Shown: piece by piece, positions 33,704-45,164 of the stretch
Layout: the number at the start of each line of letters is the position of its first letter
Numbering within the stretch: the first letter of the stretch is position 1
Source of the DNA: Hetaerina americana
Lineage: Eukaryota > Arthropoda > Insecta > Odonata > Calopterygidae
Direction of reading: 5' to 3'
Assembly: GCA_022747635.1 (NCBI GenBank)
Contig: JAKTNV010000020.1
Coordinates: 52,501 to 116,500 of the forward strand
DNA length: 64,000 nt
Notes under the pieces: generated by a model
The model's database searches: none
What the model saw: the letters and a program-made list of their open reading frames with translations, nothing else
What the model was told of the DNA's origin: nothing
Position numbers and translations under genes: made by a program

Positions 33704-34345
33704 GACCATCCCGTCCAACATCCCTATCCTGTTCCTTCCCTTTCCTCGTTTGCCTATCATTCTCCCCTCTATCACAGTCTTCAACATCCCACTGCCGGTC
33801 GATACCCCCTTCATCCAATTTTCCTGCCTCCATAGGATTTCTCCCAACAAACCCCTCTCTTCGCCCACCATACCGAGTACTTCTTTATTTGTTTTCTTCT
33901 CTGTCCATTTCACCTTCTCCATTCTTCTCCACACCCACATTTCAAAAGCCTCCAGTCTACTTCTATCCTCCTGCTTCAATGACCACGTTTCCGCGCCGCA
34001 CACACAGCTACGCTCCATATCCAAGTTTTTACGAGTCTTTTCTTAACATCCTTACTCAACGTCCCTGATTCCAACTCCCTCCTCCTTGTGAAAGCCTCTT
34101 TGCCTAGCGCAATTCTTCTCCTTACGTCCCTACTACTTTGATCGTGTTGGTCCAAAACACTTCCGAGGTACGTTAACTGTTCTACCTGCTCCAGTTTTTG
34201 CTCTCCTATTTTAATGTTTAACTTAGCCTTTTTCTTTCTGGAAAATCGCATTATCTTTGTTTTATTTATATTGATTCTCATCCCGTATCTATAGCACTGA
34301 ATTTCCAATCCACTCAGCAATGCTAGCAATCTCTTGCGAGACCTA
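33704..34345 (-). pseudogene. RTE-A LINE copy 4, RT C-terminal fragment
   Basis: Minus-strand frames 34345-33976 and 34024-33677 give LTYLGSVLDQHDQSS, GAETWSLKQEDR, WRRMEKVKWTEKK and NKEVLGMVGEERGLL, with one frameshift near 34000. It is truncated at both ends, and a (TA)n array lies shortly beyond its upstream end. Confidence 0.85.
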
Positions 34346-34380
34346 GGAGAGAACGAAGCATTTGGCAGGAAATAGAATGT

Positions 34381-34382
<2 letters not shown>

Positions 34383-34448
<66 letters not shown>
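34383..34448. repeat. (TA)n microsatellite
   Basis: About 66 bp of TA dinucleotides, 40 bp upstream of RTE-A copy 4. Confidence 0.98.
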
Positions 34449-34451
<3 letters not shown>

Positions 34452-34627
34452 CTGTGACAAACCAATCCGCGAATCGATCTGTGATGATAATGAAGAAATC
34501 GATCGGAATCACCTAAATACAACAAAACTGCGGGGATACAGAAATCAAATTTGCATATTAAGCTGAACACCGTGCCCTTTGGTCAACAATGAAAGCGATT
34601 CAAATTGGCCGCTTAATATATTCAAAC

Positions 34628-34830
34628 ATCATCATCAGTATTTCAAGTCAGAGAATCACAGAGTAAAGTAGCGCTCCCTCCTTCTATGCGTAGTCTGTGT
34701 TGATTCCATCACTCCCACCAGACAGCTTCTCTGTTCTACGCCCCCCTGCAATTGTCCTCGTACTTATCTCTAGGCCTTCCTCGAGGTGTCAGTTATCTTT
34801 CTCATTAATTCATTCAGCCTCGATATGTCG
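34628..34830 (-). pseudogene. RTE-B LINE 3' tail fragment
   Basis: CATCATCATCAGTATTTCAA and the following blocks (GATTCCATCACTCC, CTCGTACTTATCTCTAGGCC, CTTCCTCG) match the 3' part of RTE-B copy 1 at 50784-50950. It is probably the far end of RTE-B copy 2, separated from 35640 by other sequence. Confidence 0.6.
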
Positions 34831-34839
34831 TCAAAATCC

Positions 34840-35630
34840 GACAAGCTCTTTCTTCTTTTAACGCAAATGGCTGCCGGCGTGACTTCGCGGAACCACTTCA
34901 CGATTAAAAGAATACGGAAACTTGGTCATGCATTCATTCAACAATAGAAGGCCACATTCCGGTTGCGAGAGGTGGAAAGAACCTTTTTGAAGTTATGCCG
35001 TGGATATAAGAAATCGTGGCGTTGATTGCCATTATTCCTTACTCTGCGGCTATAAGACCCACATAATGACCTTTTTGAAAAAGCAGTTTTAAATGAAGAA
35101 AAATAATTTCCCTTTCGGCTAACTCTTTGAAATATAAAAATAATCAGCAAAAGTACCTCGGCCGCCTTAACCTGAGAATGACGCGCATTGAAAAACGTAA
35201 GGTGCTTATTATTTTGCGCCCGCAAGACAAGGGGGTATTTTTATAAATGTGAATTAGCGCCCCTTGAGTTTGAGTTGAATGATAAACATACATCCAAAAC
35301 GGCCACGTGAAAATCTAGATGGTATAAATCAACTTGTAACGGCTAGCCATCGGAAATCAATTTAAATAAGGGGAATATCGTGAATTTGGATAACATTTTA
35401 TAAAATTTGCGTCATTAATGTCAAAATAAGAAAATACTCTCATAATTTTGAATTAGGCATAAAACTTCATTAATATGCTATCGATTCATATTTCAAAGAA
35501 CAAGATAACTCTATCAATGTCATATTAAAATCATTAAAACCCCGCTCAAAGTTCGATACTGAGCAACATCTTCAGGTTGAAGATATCAGTGAAAAATAAA
35601 ACTTGTGAAGGGTATAAATTCTTCACCTGC
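34840..35630. other. No recognised gene
   Basis: This AT-rich sequence separates two RTE-B pieces. It may itself be an insertion, but I see no diagnostic ends. Confidence 0.35.
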
Positions 35631-35639
35631 GAATTAACT

Positions 35640-35968
35640 ACATTTTGTGTCACAGTATTTCCATAGCACTTCTTCTCTGCAGGAGATTTCCCCACAAGGA
35701 CCTTTCCTTTTCTCCTCCCCATACACTTCCTCTCCTCGCTCCTCACTCTTGTCCCCTTGTCCATTTGCTCTTCAGCCATTACTCCTCGGCCTCATGTTTT
35801 CCACGGATCCCATTCTTCGCACTTCTCTCTCATCTCTCCATGTCCCCAATCCGCGGAGTTCCGTGCTACTTGACGAGTGCTCCCCGATCACTTCCCTCTT
35901 TGCAACCTCAGGTTAGTTGAGCATCGTAATCTTCTCTTCTTCATAAACGACGTTTCAGCATGACCCTC
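35640..35968 (-). pseudogene. RTE-B copy 2, C-terminal piece left of the CR1
   Basis: The minus strand gives ETSFMKKRRLRCSTNLRLQR and onward, aligning with KAFIEKRQLLCSKNIRLQT of RTE-B copy 1 at about 51300-51230, then decayed C-terminal sequence. It is the continuation of the RTE-B sequence that breaks off at about 40905, on the other side of the CR1-1 element. Confidence 0.7.
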
Positions 35969-36409
35969 TCTGCCTGGCTTCTGCCGAGAACAGACGTGCT
36001 CGAGCTCGCTCCCTAGAACCGGTTCGACCCTACCTGAGACTACCTGCGTGCCTGCTGTTACTTCTGTACCTCTGTGTTTGTTCTTCCCTAGTGAAGTGTA
36101 GTTTAGTGTTAGCTTTAATTTTGTGAAATATTTAAGTTTATTTAGTTTTTGTGTTGCTTGTTATTAGTTTTTAATAGTTTGGTGGTATTCCTAGTGGGTA
36201 CTCTTAGTGGCTTGCGGTGGTTTTTGTCCGTCGAATCTAATTGGTTATCGGTGAGTGCTTTATTTTCTTTCCCATATTTTTTCTTTCCTTTCTTTACTAT
36301 CTTCCAAAGCGTAACTTATTGATTGAGGTAAATTTAACTAACCCCTCTTAGAAATTTTAGCGTAGCGTATACAAGTTAGCTTTTGTTGGGAACTCGGTTG
36401 TTATTTAAG

Positions 36410-37435
36410 ATGGCTTCATCTAGGTCTCCTGTTGCCATGCTCGAACGCACTGGCGAATGCGCGTCTTTAAGGGCCCGTATTGTCATGCTGGAGAGAATGG
36501 TGCGGGAGCTTCGATCGGAGATCGCTGGCCGGAGGACTCCCCTCAGGAGAGATGGTGCTCGGGGTGGGAATACGAAAACCCGCCACGCCCATATGGGTGC
36601 ACGGATTCGTCCGAATGCAACACGTGGCTGGGCGATTAGAGACCTACCCCGTGTCCCATCTCCCAACGAGGAAGTGTCTCACGTCCGTAGGTCGGACGAT
36701 TGGAGGGTCGTCTCTCGGGGCAAGGGGAAAGTAACGCTGCGGCGTGGATTGGACTCTGCGGAGGCAGATACCATCCCCGTCTCCAACAGGTACCAGGTGT
36801 TGTCGGATGACAGCACCACCGTACCTACAGCCCCTACCCCTACTCCGAGGGCACTGCCTAGGGTAAGACATCAGGTAACGGGAAGGGAGGGATTTGTAGT
36901 AATAGGTAGCTCGAATGTCCGTCGTGTAATGGTCCCATTGAGGGAAAGGGCGGGCCGCGTAGGTGCCGATCAACGGGTGACCGCCTGGTGTATACCAGGC
37001 GGAGGAGTCCCTCAGGTGACGAAGGCGATCGAGGCGGCGGTCAAAGGCACGAAGTGCTCTAGGCTGCAGGTCGTGGCCCATGTGGGCACCAACGATGTCA
37101 CGGACCGTGGATCCGAGGAGGTCCTCCGTTCCCTTAGGGAACTGAGCTCCGAGGTGAAGCACGTCCAGGGCGTCGAGGGGGTTCGGCTGGGACTAACGGT
37201 CTGCAGCATCGTTCCGAGGGAGGATCGTGGGTCTCTGGTTTGGAGCCGAGTGGAAGGCATAAACCAGAGACTATCGAGATTCTGCTCGGACATAGGAGCC
37301 TCCTTCGTCGACCTGAGGCCAACCCTCCGATCTTGCAGGACTCCCCTTAACCGATCTGGGGTCCATTACACGGCGGAAGCGGCGAGTAAGGTAGCGGATA
37401 GGATACTCGACCACTGTAGGCCTTTTTTAGGATAG
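36410..37435 (+). CDS. CR1 ORF1 protein with SGNH esterase domain
   Basis: An intact 341-residue ORF1. I chose ATG at 36410 because the frame's earlier codons include no ATG and the context AAGATGG is good. Residues about 15-42 (SLRARIVMLERMVRELRSEI) form a coiled coil. Residues 60-155 are basic and low-complexity. Residues about 160-340 form an SGNH-hydrolase (GDSL-like esterase) domain as known in CR1 ORF1 proteins: block I FVVIGSSN (nucleophile Ser about 168), block III VGTND (Asn about 228), and a C-terminal SGVHYT with the catalytic His at about 319. The Asp usually three residues before that His (DGVH) is Ser here. The role in the element is RNA/membrane association of the RNP, inferred from other CR1 elements. 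It is the only intact LINE ORF1 in this window. Confidence 0.8.
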   Translation: MASSRSPVAMLERTGECASLRARIVMLERMVRELRSEIAGRRTPLRRDGARGGNTKTRHAHMGARIRPNATRGWAIRDLPRVPSPNEEVSHVRRSDDWRVVSRGKGKVTLRRGLDSAEADTIPVSNRYQVLSDDSTTVPTAPTPTPRALPRVRHQVTGREGFVVIGSSNVRRVMVPLRERAGRVGADQRVTAWCIPGGGVPQVTKAIEAAVKGTKCSRLQVVAHVGTNDVTDRGSEEVLRSLRELSSEVKHVQGVEGVRLGLTVCSIVPREDRGSLVWSRVEGINQRLSRFCSDIGASFVDLRPTLRSCRTPLNRSGVHYTAEAASKVADRILDHCRPFLG

Positions 37436-37542
37436 AGGGCAGGTCACTTAGTGGGTCAGTAACATCTGGGGATAGCGCGTATAATAGTATTAATAAAAAT
37501 ATAAAAGTCACCGACAACACTGGCATTGATTTAGAAAGACAT

Positions 37543-40399
37543 GTGACACGCACTTCCCCACAAAGGCGTCCTAAAATACAGTCAGGCACAAATAAGGACG
37601 TTATTCAACATCAAAATAATTTAACTATACTTGTTATAAATTGCAGAAGCCTCAAGAACAAATCAGCGGATCTAGAACACATAATCCAAACTCATTCCGC
37701 TGATATAGTATTAGGCACAGAGAGTTGGCTGTGCAATGACATAAACGACCAAGAAATTTTCCCAATAGATTTCAGAGTTTACCGACACGATAGAGATACA
37801 AGACCCGGAGGAGGGGTTTTCGTGGCAGTTAAAAGTCATTTTGAAAGCAGGCAAGTTTCATTTGAAAATAATAACATAGAAAGTGTTTGGTGCACCTTAA
37901 TACGGACCAATCAACCCAACATAAATTTATGCTCTTTCTACAGACCTCCTGACTCAGATTTGAAAACACTTCACACCCTCAACGATCAAATTTACAATTT
38001 TACACGTAAATATAACAACAGCATAAACATAATTGGTGGCGACTTTAACCTCCCTGGTATAGATTGGGACAACAATATCGTTAAATCTGGGACCCGCGAT
38101 CGCGAATCTTGCAATTCCATGATAAAATTGGTTCAAAGAAACTCCTTCCATCAAGCAGTACGCAAGCCCACCCGTGGAAAGAACATATTGGATCTATTTC
38201 TTACAAACACGCCTGAACGTATTATTAGTGTATCAACTGATGAGGGCTTGAGTGACCATAAAGCAATTAATGTCCACTTGGACATAGAAATAAAAAAGAT
38301 CATTAAACCAAAAAGAAAAATTTATAATTACCATAAAGCAGACTTTGAATCTTTTGCCAATCAATTAAACTCTTCACTACCCGAGTTCAAAACCCGCTTA
38401 AGTCATGTCAACGTGTAAAGAAACTTGGACAGAATTTGTCAATATCATGCAAAAAGGAATCGTAGATTTCATACCTATAAAATACGTTAAAGCAAATCGC
38501 GACCCCAGGTGGTACAATGAAGACGTTAGAAAAGCCCTTCGAAAGCAGAGAATGCTACACTCTAGGGTAAAGAGGGCAGGCGTGAACACATCATCCCCTG
38601 AGAATAAACAATTATGGGACACATATAGATGCTCTAAAATTGAAACCAAAACACAATTACGTAGCGCTTTACTGGACTTTAAACGCAAAGTACTTTGCGA
38701 GCACTTGGACACTAACCCCAAAGCTTTCTGGTCATATGTTAGGGAAGTAAATGGGAGTAAACAAACCGTGGCTTGCTCAAGGGATTGTAACAATATAATT
38801 CATACAGACAGCGAGGGTAAAGCTAACATCCTAAATTCATTCTTCCAAAGCGTTTTCTCGAATGATGTTGCCACCGCATATCTCCAAGAAACAATACATA
38901 CTCCACCCATGGAAAACATAACAGTGGACCAACAAGGAATTCTCAAATTGCTTAACGAGATTAAACCCAACAAATCCCCGGGTCCCGAAAATATACCAGC
39001 TAGGGTGATAAAACATTTAGCTCCAAACATTAACTTGAGTTTATATTTTAAAAATCCCTCACAGAGTGCAAAGTACCTAAGATTTGGAAAACCGCGCAAA
39101 TAACGCCTATTTTTAAGAGTGGTGACAGGGAGGATCCCAGTAATTACAGACCTATATCTCTCCCTTCTATCTGTTGCAAAATCTTAGAGCACATAATTGT
39201 CAGTTCAATAATGAGACACCTAGACAATATTAACTTTTTAAGTGACAATCAACACGGATTCAGGAAAACCCGCTCCTGCGAAACCCAATTAGGATTATTT
39301 ACACATGATTTACTTTTATCTGGTGAGAGAGGTAGGCAAGTGGATGCCATCTTCTTAGATTTTCAAAAGGCATTTGATAAGGTCCCACATGGTAAACTCA
39401 TTCATAAATTAAAGGTCGCGGGTATAAACAAGGGCGCCATAAGCTGGGTTAAAGATTTTCTTTCAGAGCGGGAACAGAGGGTAGTCCTTGATGGCGCTAG
39501 TTCCGACAGCGTTCGAGTCACGTCGGGGGTACCTCAGGGAAGTGTGATCGGGCCGTTGCTTTTCTTGATTTTTGTTAACGATTTGAACCGCGAAGTGAAA
39601 AGTAAAATTAGGATGTTCGCGGATGACACGGTGATCTATCGGGAGATATCTGGAGATGAGGATCGTTTTATTCTAGAGCAGGATTTAGATTGCATTACTA
39701 AATGGTGTTCTAACTGGGGATTGACTCTAAATTATAATAAATGTTCAGTGGTAAATTTCTTTAAAAGATCAACGGGATTTGCTTACAAATTAGCTGGAGG
39801 TGACCTAGCAGTAGTTGATACGGTAAAATACCTAGGTGTCACATTCACAAAAGACAACTCGGGGGACTCACATACGTTAAGTCTGTGGTCAAGCATATAA
39901 AAAATTGGGATTCTTTAGACGCATTGTCGGCAAAAGTGACTCGAAGGTCAAGGAACGTTGTTACCACGCTCTTGTAAGGCCTCATTTAGAATACGCATGC
40001 AGCGTGTGGGATCCGAGTGAAAAAGGTCTCATTCGGGAAATTGAGAAGGTTCAACGCCGGGCAGCCCGTTTTGTAAAAAATTCCTACGATAAAACGCAAA
40101 GCGTCACCGGAATGCTCATGGAGTTGGGGTGGGAATCATTGGCTGAGAGACGATTCAATGCAAGATTGAAATTATTTAATAAATTCAGATCCGCATGTTT
40201 CAGCACCGAGGTCTCGCAAATTATTCGTACTCCTACATACATTAGTCGCTTGGATCATGGATATAAAATTCGGGAAATAGATGCCAGAACTAGCCGACTC
40301 AAGGACTCCTTCTTCCCACGGACAATACGGGATAGCAACTGCAGGGTTATAGATAGCAAAAATTCCACTTGCCACCCACAGCGTCTAAAAAATAATTAG
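37543..40399 (+). pseudogene. CR1 ORF2: endonuclease and reverse transcriptase, frameshifted
   Basis: Segment 1 (37543-38418) is an AP-like endonuclease with VINCRSLKNK, GTESWL, FYRPPDS, GGDFNLPGIDW and LSDHKA. Segment 2 (38405-39103) is the linker and RT start, with NKSPGPENIPARV. Segment 3 (39110-39900) holds RT motifs NQHGFRK, LDFQKAFDKVPH, GVPQGSVIGP and FADD. Segment 4 (39905-40399) is the C-terminus, with LVRPHLEYA and FPRTIRDSN. Frameshifts lie near 38400, 39095 and 39860; at the last, two bases are missing relative to the copy at 54.67 kb. With few lesions this is a fairly young insertion. It nicks target DNA and reverse-transcribes its own RNA when intact. Confidence 0.85.
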
Positions 40400-40903
40400 T
40401 TCTATTTAAATGCATGCTCTTCCACTAACCTTATGTGTTTTGCTATAATAACCCATTCTTTCCGAATGACCTCATTCGTGTTCCGTTCATCTGTTTTTAA
40501 GTCTCTTTCCTTTCAATCCCTCGTCCCTCTCCGCGGGGGCAAATTCCTGCTACCTGTAACGTTGGGTCGCCTTTTATAGACTCTTTGGGGGTAGTGTTTC
40601 TTGGTGCATTTTCATGTGGTAGTGATGTTTCAATTTCTTGCTTGTTGTGTCCTGGCTTCCGTGTTGTAGGATGGCTTTCGTGCTGCATCACGGGGTGCAG
40701 TTTTTTAAGTTGTTTTGCGGTATATGTGTTTGCATGAGTATTGGATGAAGGGATTTTTGCATGAGTGTGCGCGCTGCTGTGGGTGTAATTTTCCGTGCTG
40801 TTTTTTTTGCATGTGGTATTTTTCCTTTTTACGGTTGGTGACCTAACACCCCCCGCCACACGCCCTCGCGGCGGCTTGCGGGGTATTATGTAGATGTAAA
40901 TAG

Positions 40904-41468
40904 ACCCCCATCCCAAGGTATCCTGCTATACCCAAGTACATGATGGATTCCAATTACTTCTATCACATTCCACGAATTGTGATACCTGCCTTCAACTTCT
41001 CTCTCCCACGCACAAGCTTCTTTAGTTTCCTCGTTTTTGGTGCTCATATCATATTCTCCGAAGCACTTGCTTCGTAACCAGAGTTGCTCGCAAGTCCTCT
41101 CGCTTTTCTCCAACTGCTGCGATCCCATCTGCAAACCGGACCACGTAAATTGCTTCACTTTACACCTCGGCTCCTTTTACACCCAATTCTTGGGATAAAT
41201 TCCTTTCCTACAAGTACATATAGTATATAATAATACTACACAAGTACGTGCCCTTTCTATACCTGCTCGCTGAATAGTGCCGGCGTGGGGGTGCACCCGA
41301 ACCCGATTCCTTCTTTATTTTGGCCTGTATTTCCTCCCTCTTCTTCTCACATTCATGGTCGCCATCTGATTCTTAGAGAGGAGATGGATTATTCTTCTGT
41401 CATTGGAGTCCATACCAAGCGCTTCCAGTCCCTTGAACATCTTTTGCCACTCCACGCTGGCTAATGCC
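40904..41468 (-). pseudogene. RTE-B copy 2, RT piece between CR1-1 and mariner
   Basis: The minus strand gives NRRIIHLLS-type RT sequence (DSNDRRIIHLLSKNQ), a decayed FADD block (WSGLQMGSQ), CVGERS and GYSRIPWDG, colinear with RTE-B copy 1 (YNGRRISHHLYKNQ, FADD, YLGSSIAWDG). There are several stops. It is bounded by CR1-1 on the left and by mariner family B on the right. Confidence 0.7.
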
Positions 41469-41469
41469 A

Positions 41470-42353
41470 CTTTATTTTGCAAAGTTTAATCCATATCGAT
41501 TTTGTCCCACTCAAAGTAATCCCTATTCTTTGCTATGCACTTATTCCATCTTCTTTTTCACTGCTTAAGGCACCCTTGGCAGTCCTCTGCCGTTACGCAT
41601 TTTAGTTTTCTCGTCGTTTCTGTCTTTATTGTGTCTTCCACATCTTCCCAGTGATGTCGCCTCGTCACATGTTTACATTTGGGAATAGGAGAAAGTCACG
41701 GGGGGCGAGATTTAGCGAATGAGGGGGATGACCAAGGATGGTGATTGAATTTTTTGCCAGAAAGTGGCGAACAGTCATTGCTGAATGCCCAGGTCCATTG
41801 TTATGGTGAAGGATCGATCCATCCATCGCCTCGAATCAAATTTGGTCGCGCACGACTCTCGCGATCTCCCAAACGCTAGAGAACGGTAAGGTAGAACTCG
41901 GCATTTACTGTTTGGCCTTCAGGAAGATTTTAATGATGAGCAACACCTTCGACATCAAAGGAAAGCAGGAATATTACTTTGGTTTCCATCGCCTTTTTCT
42001 TGATATTTTGTTTTGATTTCATCCCCTTGAAAACGGATGTTTTCTTCAGAGCATTATCACCGTAGACACCTGTCAACATTTCAGTAATTTCTTGACTACA
42101 TTTACTGCACTTCACTTAAAAACTTAATGTTGATTCGTTGCTCCGTGATTTCGTCAATTTCCATTTTCGACGAACAGTAAAAGAGTAAGGACAAAAGGAG
42201 CTAACATAACTGGCACCATACGCACAGCTCGACGATCCGCCAAGCACAGACGGCTCATTGGGTCTCAGGCAACTAGCGCCGCTAGTGGGCGGGGCTATAG
42301 TCTGCGTCATGGCCGCCAGGTGGCACTAGGACGCCTATTTATTGGAGAGACCT
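41470..42353 (-). mobile_element. Mariner family B, internally deleted relic in RTE-B
   Basis: The 5' end on the minus strand (42353) is CGAGGTCTCTCCAATAAATA, matching the fragment at 25283. The transposase starts at ATG 42164 (MEIDEITEQRINI), then QEITEMLTGVYGDNA (helix-turn-helix region). It jumps to KKKAMETKVIFLLSFDVEGV and continues with a degraded HHNNGPGHS, a PPHSLNLAPRD-like third catalytic block, and a KRRWNKC-like end near 41540. The linker and first catalytic Asp region are largely missing and stops are common. RTE-B sequence resumes on both sides. Confidence 0.7.
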
Positions 42354-43545
42354 CGGATAAAGTGTGCATTATCTATGTGTACCATTTTTTCGGTAGTAGC
42401 CTCAAGCCATCTACTGCCTCTCTTGTTTCTCGGGTTTTACGTATAGGAATTGCTTTTCCACAAAGCTTTTTTTCCATTACCTTTACTGCTATGCTTCGGT
42501 TAATTATCCGAATAAGTATTTCCGATGCGTGAGACTTCTGGCTCAACGTTCTTTGTTTTTCCCATTTGTTTGTTCTTCGTTACTTCAATATTGCAATGGT
42601 CACACTCTTCTCGAAGTCTTCCGCTAGTTTCCTGCCGTCGTAGGTTTCTTTCATCACATGACAAAGGCTATCCATCGCTTTCACATCTTGTGCCCTCATT
42701 ACCTCTCCGTATTCTTGGTCAACTCCTGGTGCCATGTTGTTCTTCATGTCTTTCGCAGCTCTGTTGAATTTGCTTCTCAGTATCTCCAGGCTCCATTTAT
42801 TTTCTTTTAACATTAGCAACCCTTCGATTGAGTCACCTTCTACTGGTTTGGATACGTACTTCAAAGTATTCTCTAAATCTCTTCCCGATGTCTTTAACTT
42901 CGATTAATATCTTTCCATTAGCATCTCAGAATTTGTGAGAATTTGGTTTTCTTTTTCCAAGTTGTCTCCCTCACCGATTCATATGTGGTTCCGCAAATTT
43001 CCCTTCTTCACTTCGTCACTGATTCCCTTTTTCCAGTCACTTTCCTATCCTCTCTTCCTGGGCTTTCTTACTCGCTCCAATGAATTCGCTCCGCAACTTC
43101 TTCCTAAGGATTTGCTCATCTTCGTTTCTTTGGATTCTTGCATTTTTTCTGCCCCTGGGAGGTACTTCTATTTGAGCTGTTATTAAATGATGGCCGCTGA
43201 GATTTCGCTACCTCGCTCATAAGTTGCTCCTCTGCTACTTCAGTTATTATACGAGCTTGGCTTTTATTCCGTCATTACATGTATTACTTATTTTCTTCAA
43301 TGGCCCTTCAATTACAATCCCATTTATTGCTTCTACAGGTATTTTACCGTTAATGGTCTTGATGAACTTTTCCCTTGCTTGCTTTCGCTCCAGTACCTGT
43401 GGGTCTCATTTTGGTTTCAATCAAGCCTTCGATAACCCGAAGCTTTCGTCCGACTGCTCTCAACAATGAAAGAGTGAGCAATGCAGGAGTTAGCCAATTT
43501 GGCATTACCTTTGTCAAATTGCAGCAATTTAATGTCGGTTACGGA
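42354..43545 (-). pseudogene. RTE-B copy 2, N-terminal part
   Basis: The minus frame at 42864-42580 encodes NKWSLEILRSKFNRAAKDMK, NNMAPGVD and LAEDFEKSVTIAILK, the RT entry region of RTE-type LINEs (usually KAPGxD and FEKSxxxPIPK). Below it, decayed REYRAISLTSHASEI-like sequence runs to the mariner. Upstream, 42900-43545 is a degraded linker. It is the 5' part of the element that continues at 40904-41468 and 35640-35968. Confidence 0.7.
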
Positions 43546-43554
43546 TCACATCGG

Positions 43555-43840
43555 CCATATTCGCATTCTTGCTTGTTGTGTCCTGGCTTGCGTGTTGTAG
43601 GATGGCTTTTGTGCTGCATCCCGGGGTGCAGTTGTTTGTTGTTTTGCGGTATATGTGTTTGCATGAGTGTTGGATGAAGGGATTTTTGCATTAGTGTGTG
43701 CGCTGCTGTGGGTATAATTTTCCATGTTGTTGTTTTGCATGTGGCATTGTTCCTTTTTACGGTTGGTGACCTAACACTCCCCGCCACACGCCATTGCGGC
43801 GGCTTGCGGGGTATTATGTAGACGTAGATAGATGTAAATT
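43555..43840 (+). mobile_element. CR1-1 LINE, 3' UTR-only insertion
   Basis: CTTGCTTGTTGTGTCCTGGC through GCGGCTTGCGGGGTATTATG and GTAGACGTAGATAGATG matches the CR1-1 3' UTR at 40636-40903. It is an extreme 5' truncation of the sort produced by target-primed reverse transcription. Confidence 0.9.
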
Positions 43841-43890
43841 ATTGCCTGCCTACATGTCACAAGCAAAGCCAAAGCCAGGTGAGACGAGGT

Positions 43891-45000
43891 CTGTAAAAAA
43901 GTTCCCGGACTTTTTAAATAGCGCGTCTCCAGTCGGTAATTTTTTACTCCCCTTGGAAGCGTTGTGTCTGCGGAAACTTCTTCAATAACCGCCTTCAACC
44001 AATTCGCTGACATCTTGTTTCGTTGTTTAGTTACGGCCGGTTATCGTGGCAGACCATTCAAAGTCCACTGATGACCCCCACACCTAGAAAGTGAACCACC
44101 TTGTTCGTGCAAATAGACCTTTGACTGCTATGGAACTTGCAGAAGTGTGGCATCTCGATTGGTTCGTGTTAAATTGAAGATGCATCGCGTCGCCGACAAA
44201 TTCGTGCCTCGCCTGATGAAAGCAGATCAACAATAACATCGAGTTCAAGTCGGTCAAATAATGTTTGATCGAACTGAAGAGGATGAAACCTCCAATATCC
44301 AATGTCCTCCAACCAATGTCCTGAAACCTCCTCGTCCAATATCATAAAAGGTGATTAGTTATGGGTTTATGGATATGACATCGAAACAGAAGTGCCATCT
44401 TCACAATGGATTTGTGAAACATCTCCCCGCCTAAAAAATGATGGACAAGTTCGCTCGAATGTCAAGGTGATGTTGACTGTTTTGTTTTCGAGGCAAAGGG
44501 GGTTGGGCAACACAAATACCTGCATTAAGTCCAGGCATTCAACACGGAATACTACCTAGGGGTTATAATGTGCCTTAAAGAGGGAGAATCAGGCGAAAAC
44601 GGCCCGAACTTTGGAGGAGCGGCAATAAGGTTTTTCACCACGATAACGTGCCGGCTCATTCGTCTCTCGGAACTCGTGAGTTTTGAGCCAAAAACAAGGC
44701 CTCCCCACCTAACCTACTCTCGGAACCTGGCCCCATATGACGTTCTCACGTTCCCCTATCTAAAAACCCCGTTTAAAGGGAAAAGATTTGCCACCATTCC
44801 CAACATGGAGATAAATTCGACAGAGGAGCTTATGAGCATTCCGGGAGAAGCGTTCCAGGACTGTTTCAAAAAGTGGAAACACCGTTGGAGTGTACGTGTC
44901 TGTATACGTTGGGGAGGAGACTACTTGGAAGGGGACCCTGACCAATAATTTGTCAGTGGAGTGTTTTTTCCGTATTAAATAAAGTTCGGGGACTCTGAAC
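43891..45000 (+). mobile_element. Mariner family C relic with terminal inverted repeats
   Basis: The left end AAAGTTCCCGGACTTTTTAA (about 43899) pairs with the right end TTAAATAAAGTTCGGGGACT (about 44975-44994) as imperfect inverted repeats. Between them the decayed transposase runs on the plus strand. It has a helix-turn-helix area in the first third, then PPHLTYSRNLAPYD (third catalytic Asp block), FPYLKTPFKGKRFATI and a C-terminal FQDCFKKWKHRWSV...GDYLEGD. Stops and frameshifts are many before about 44568, and the last 126 codons are open. Confidence 0.75.
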
Positions 45001-45164
45001 AAAGGGGAAGGAAATATACACTACCTGTACTTCTACCTCGCGTAATTTTCGATTAAATGCAGACTTAATCGTTAGTTTCTATTGCTTGATCGGTATTTAT
45101 CTTCCCATTTAACAAAATTACGCGTCTTTCCTCCAGGATATACTAAATGAATTCAAAAAAACTG

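Larger units (their letters stand above)
35970..40903 (+). mobile_element. CR1-1 LINE, near full length, inserted in RTE-B
   Basis: The longest CR1 in the window: a 5' UTR (about 35970-36409), an intact ORF1 with esterase (36410-37435), ORF2 with endonuclease and RT broken by frameshifts (37543-40399), and a 3' UTR (40400-40903). The 3' UTR contains a GC hairpin (CCGCCACACGCCCTCGCGGC) followed by GGGTATTATGTAGATGTAAA. Sequence on both sides is RTE-B in the minus orientation. GACCCTC at about 35968-35975 and GACCCCC at about 40904-40911 may be the target-site duplication with one mismatch. Confidence 0.85.

Noticed and set aside
36644..37162. 172-codon minus-strand frame
   Set aside because: Antisense of the CR1 ORF1 esterase, which has clear SGNH motifs on the plus strand.
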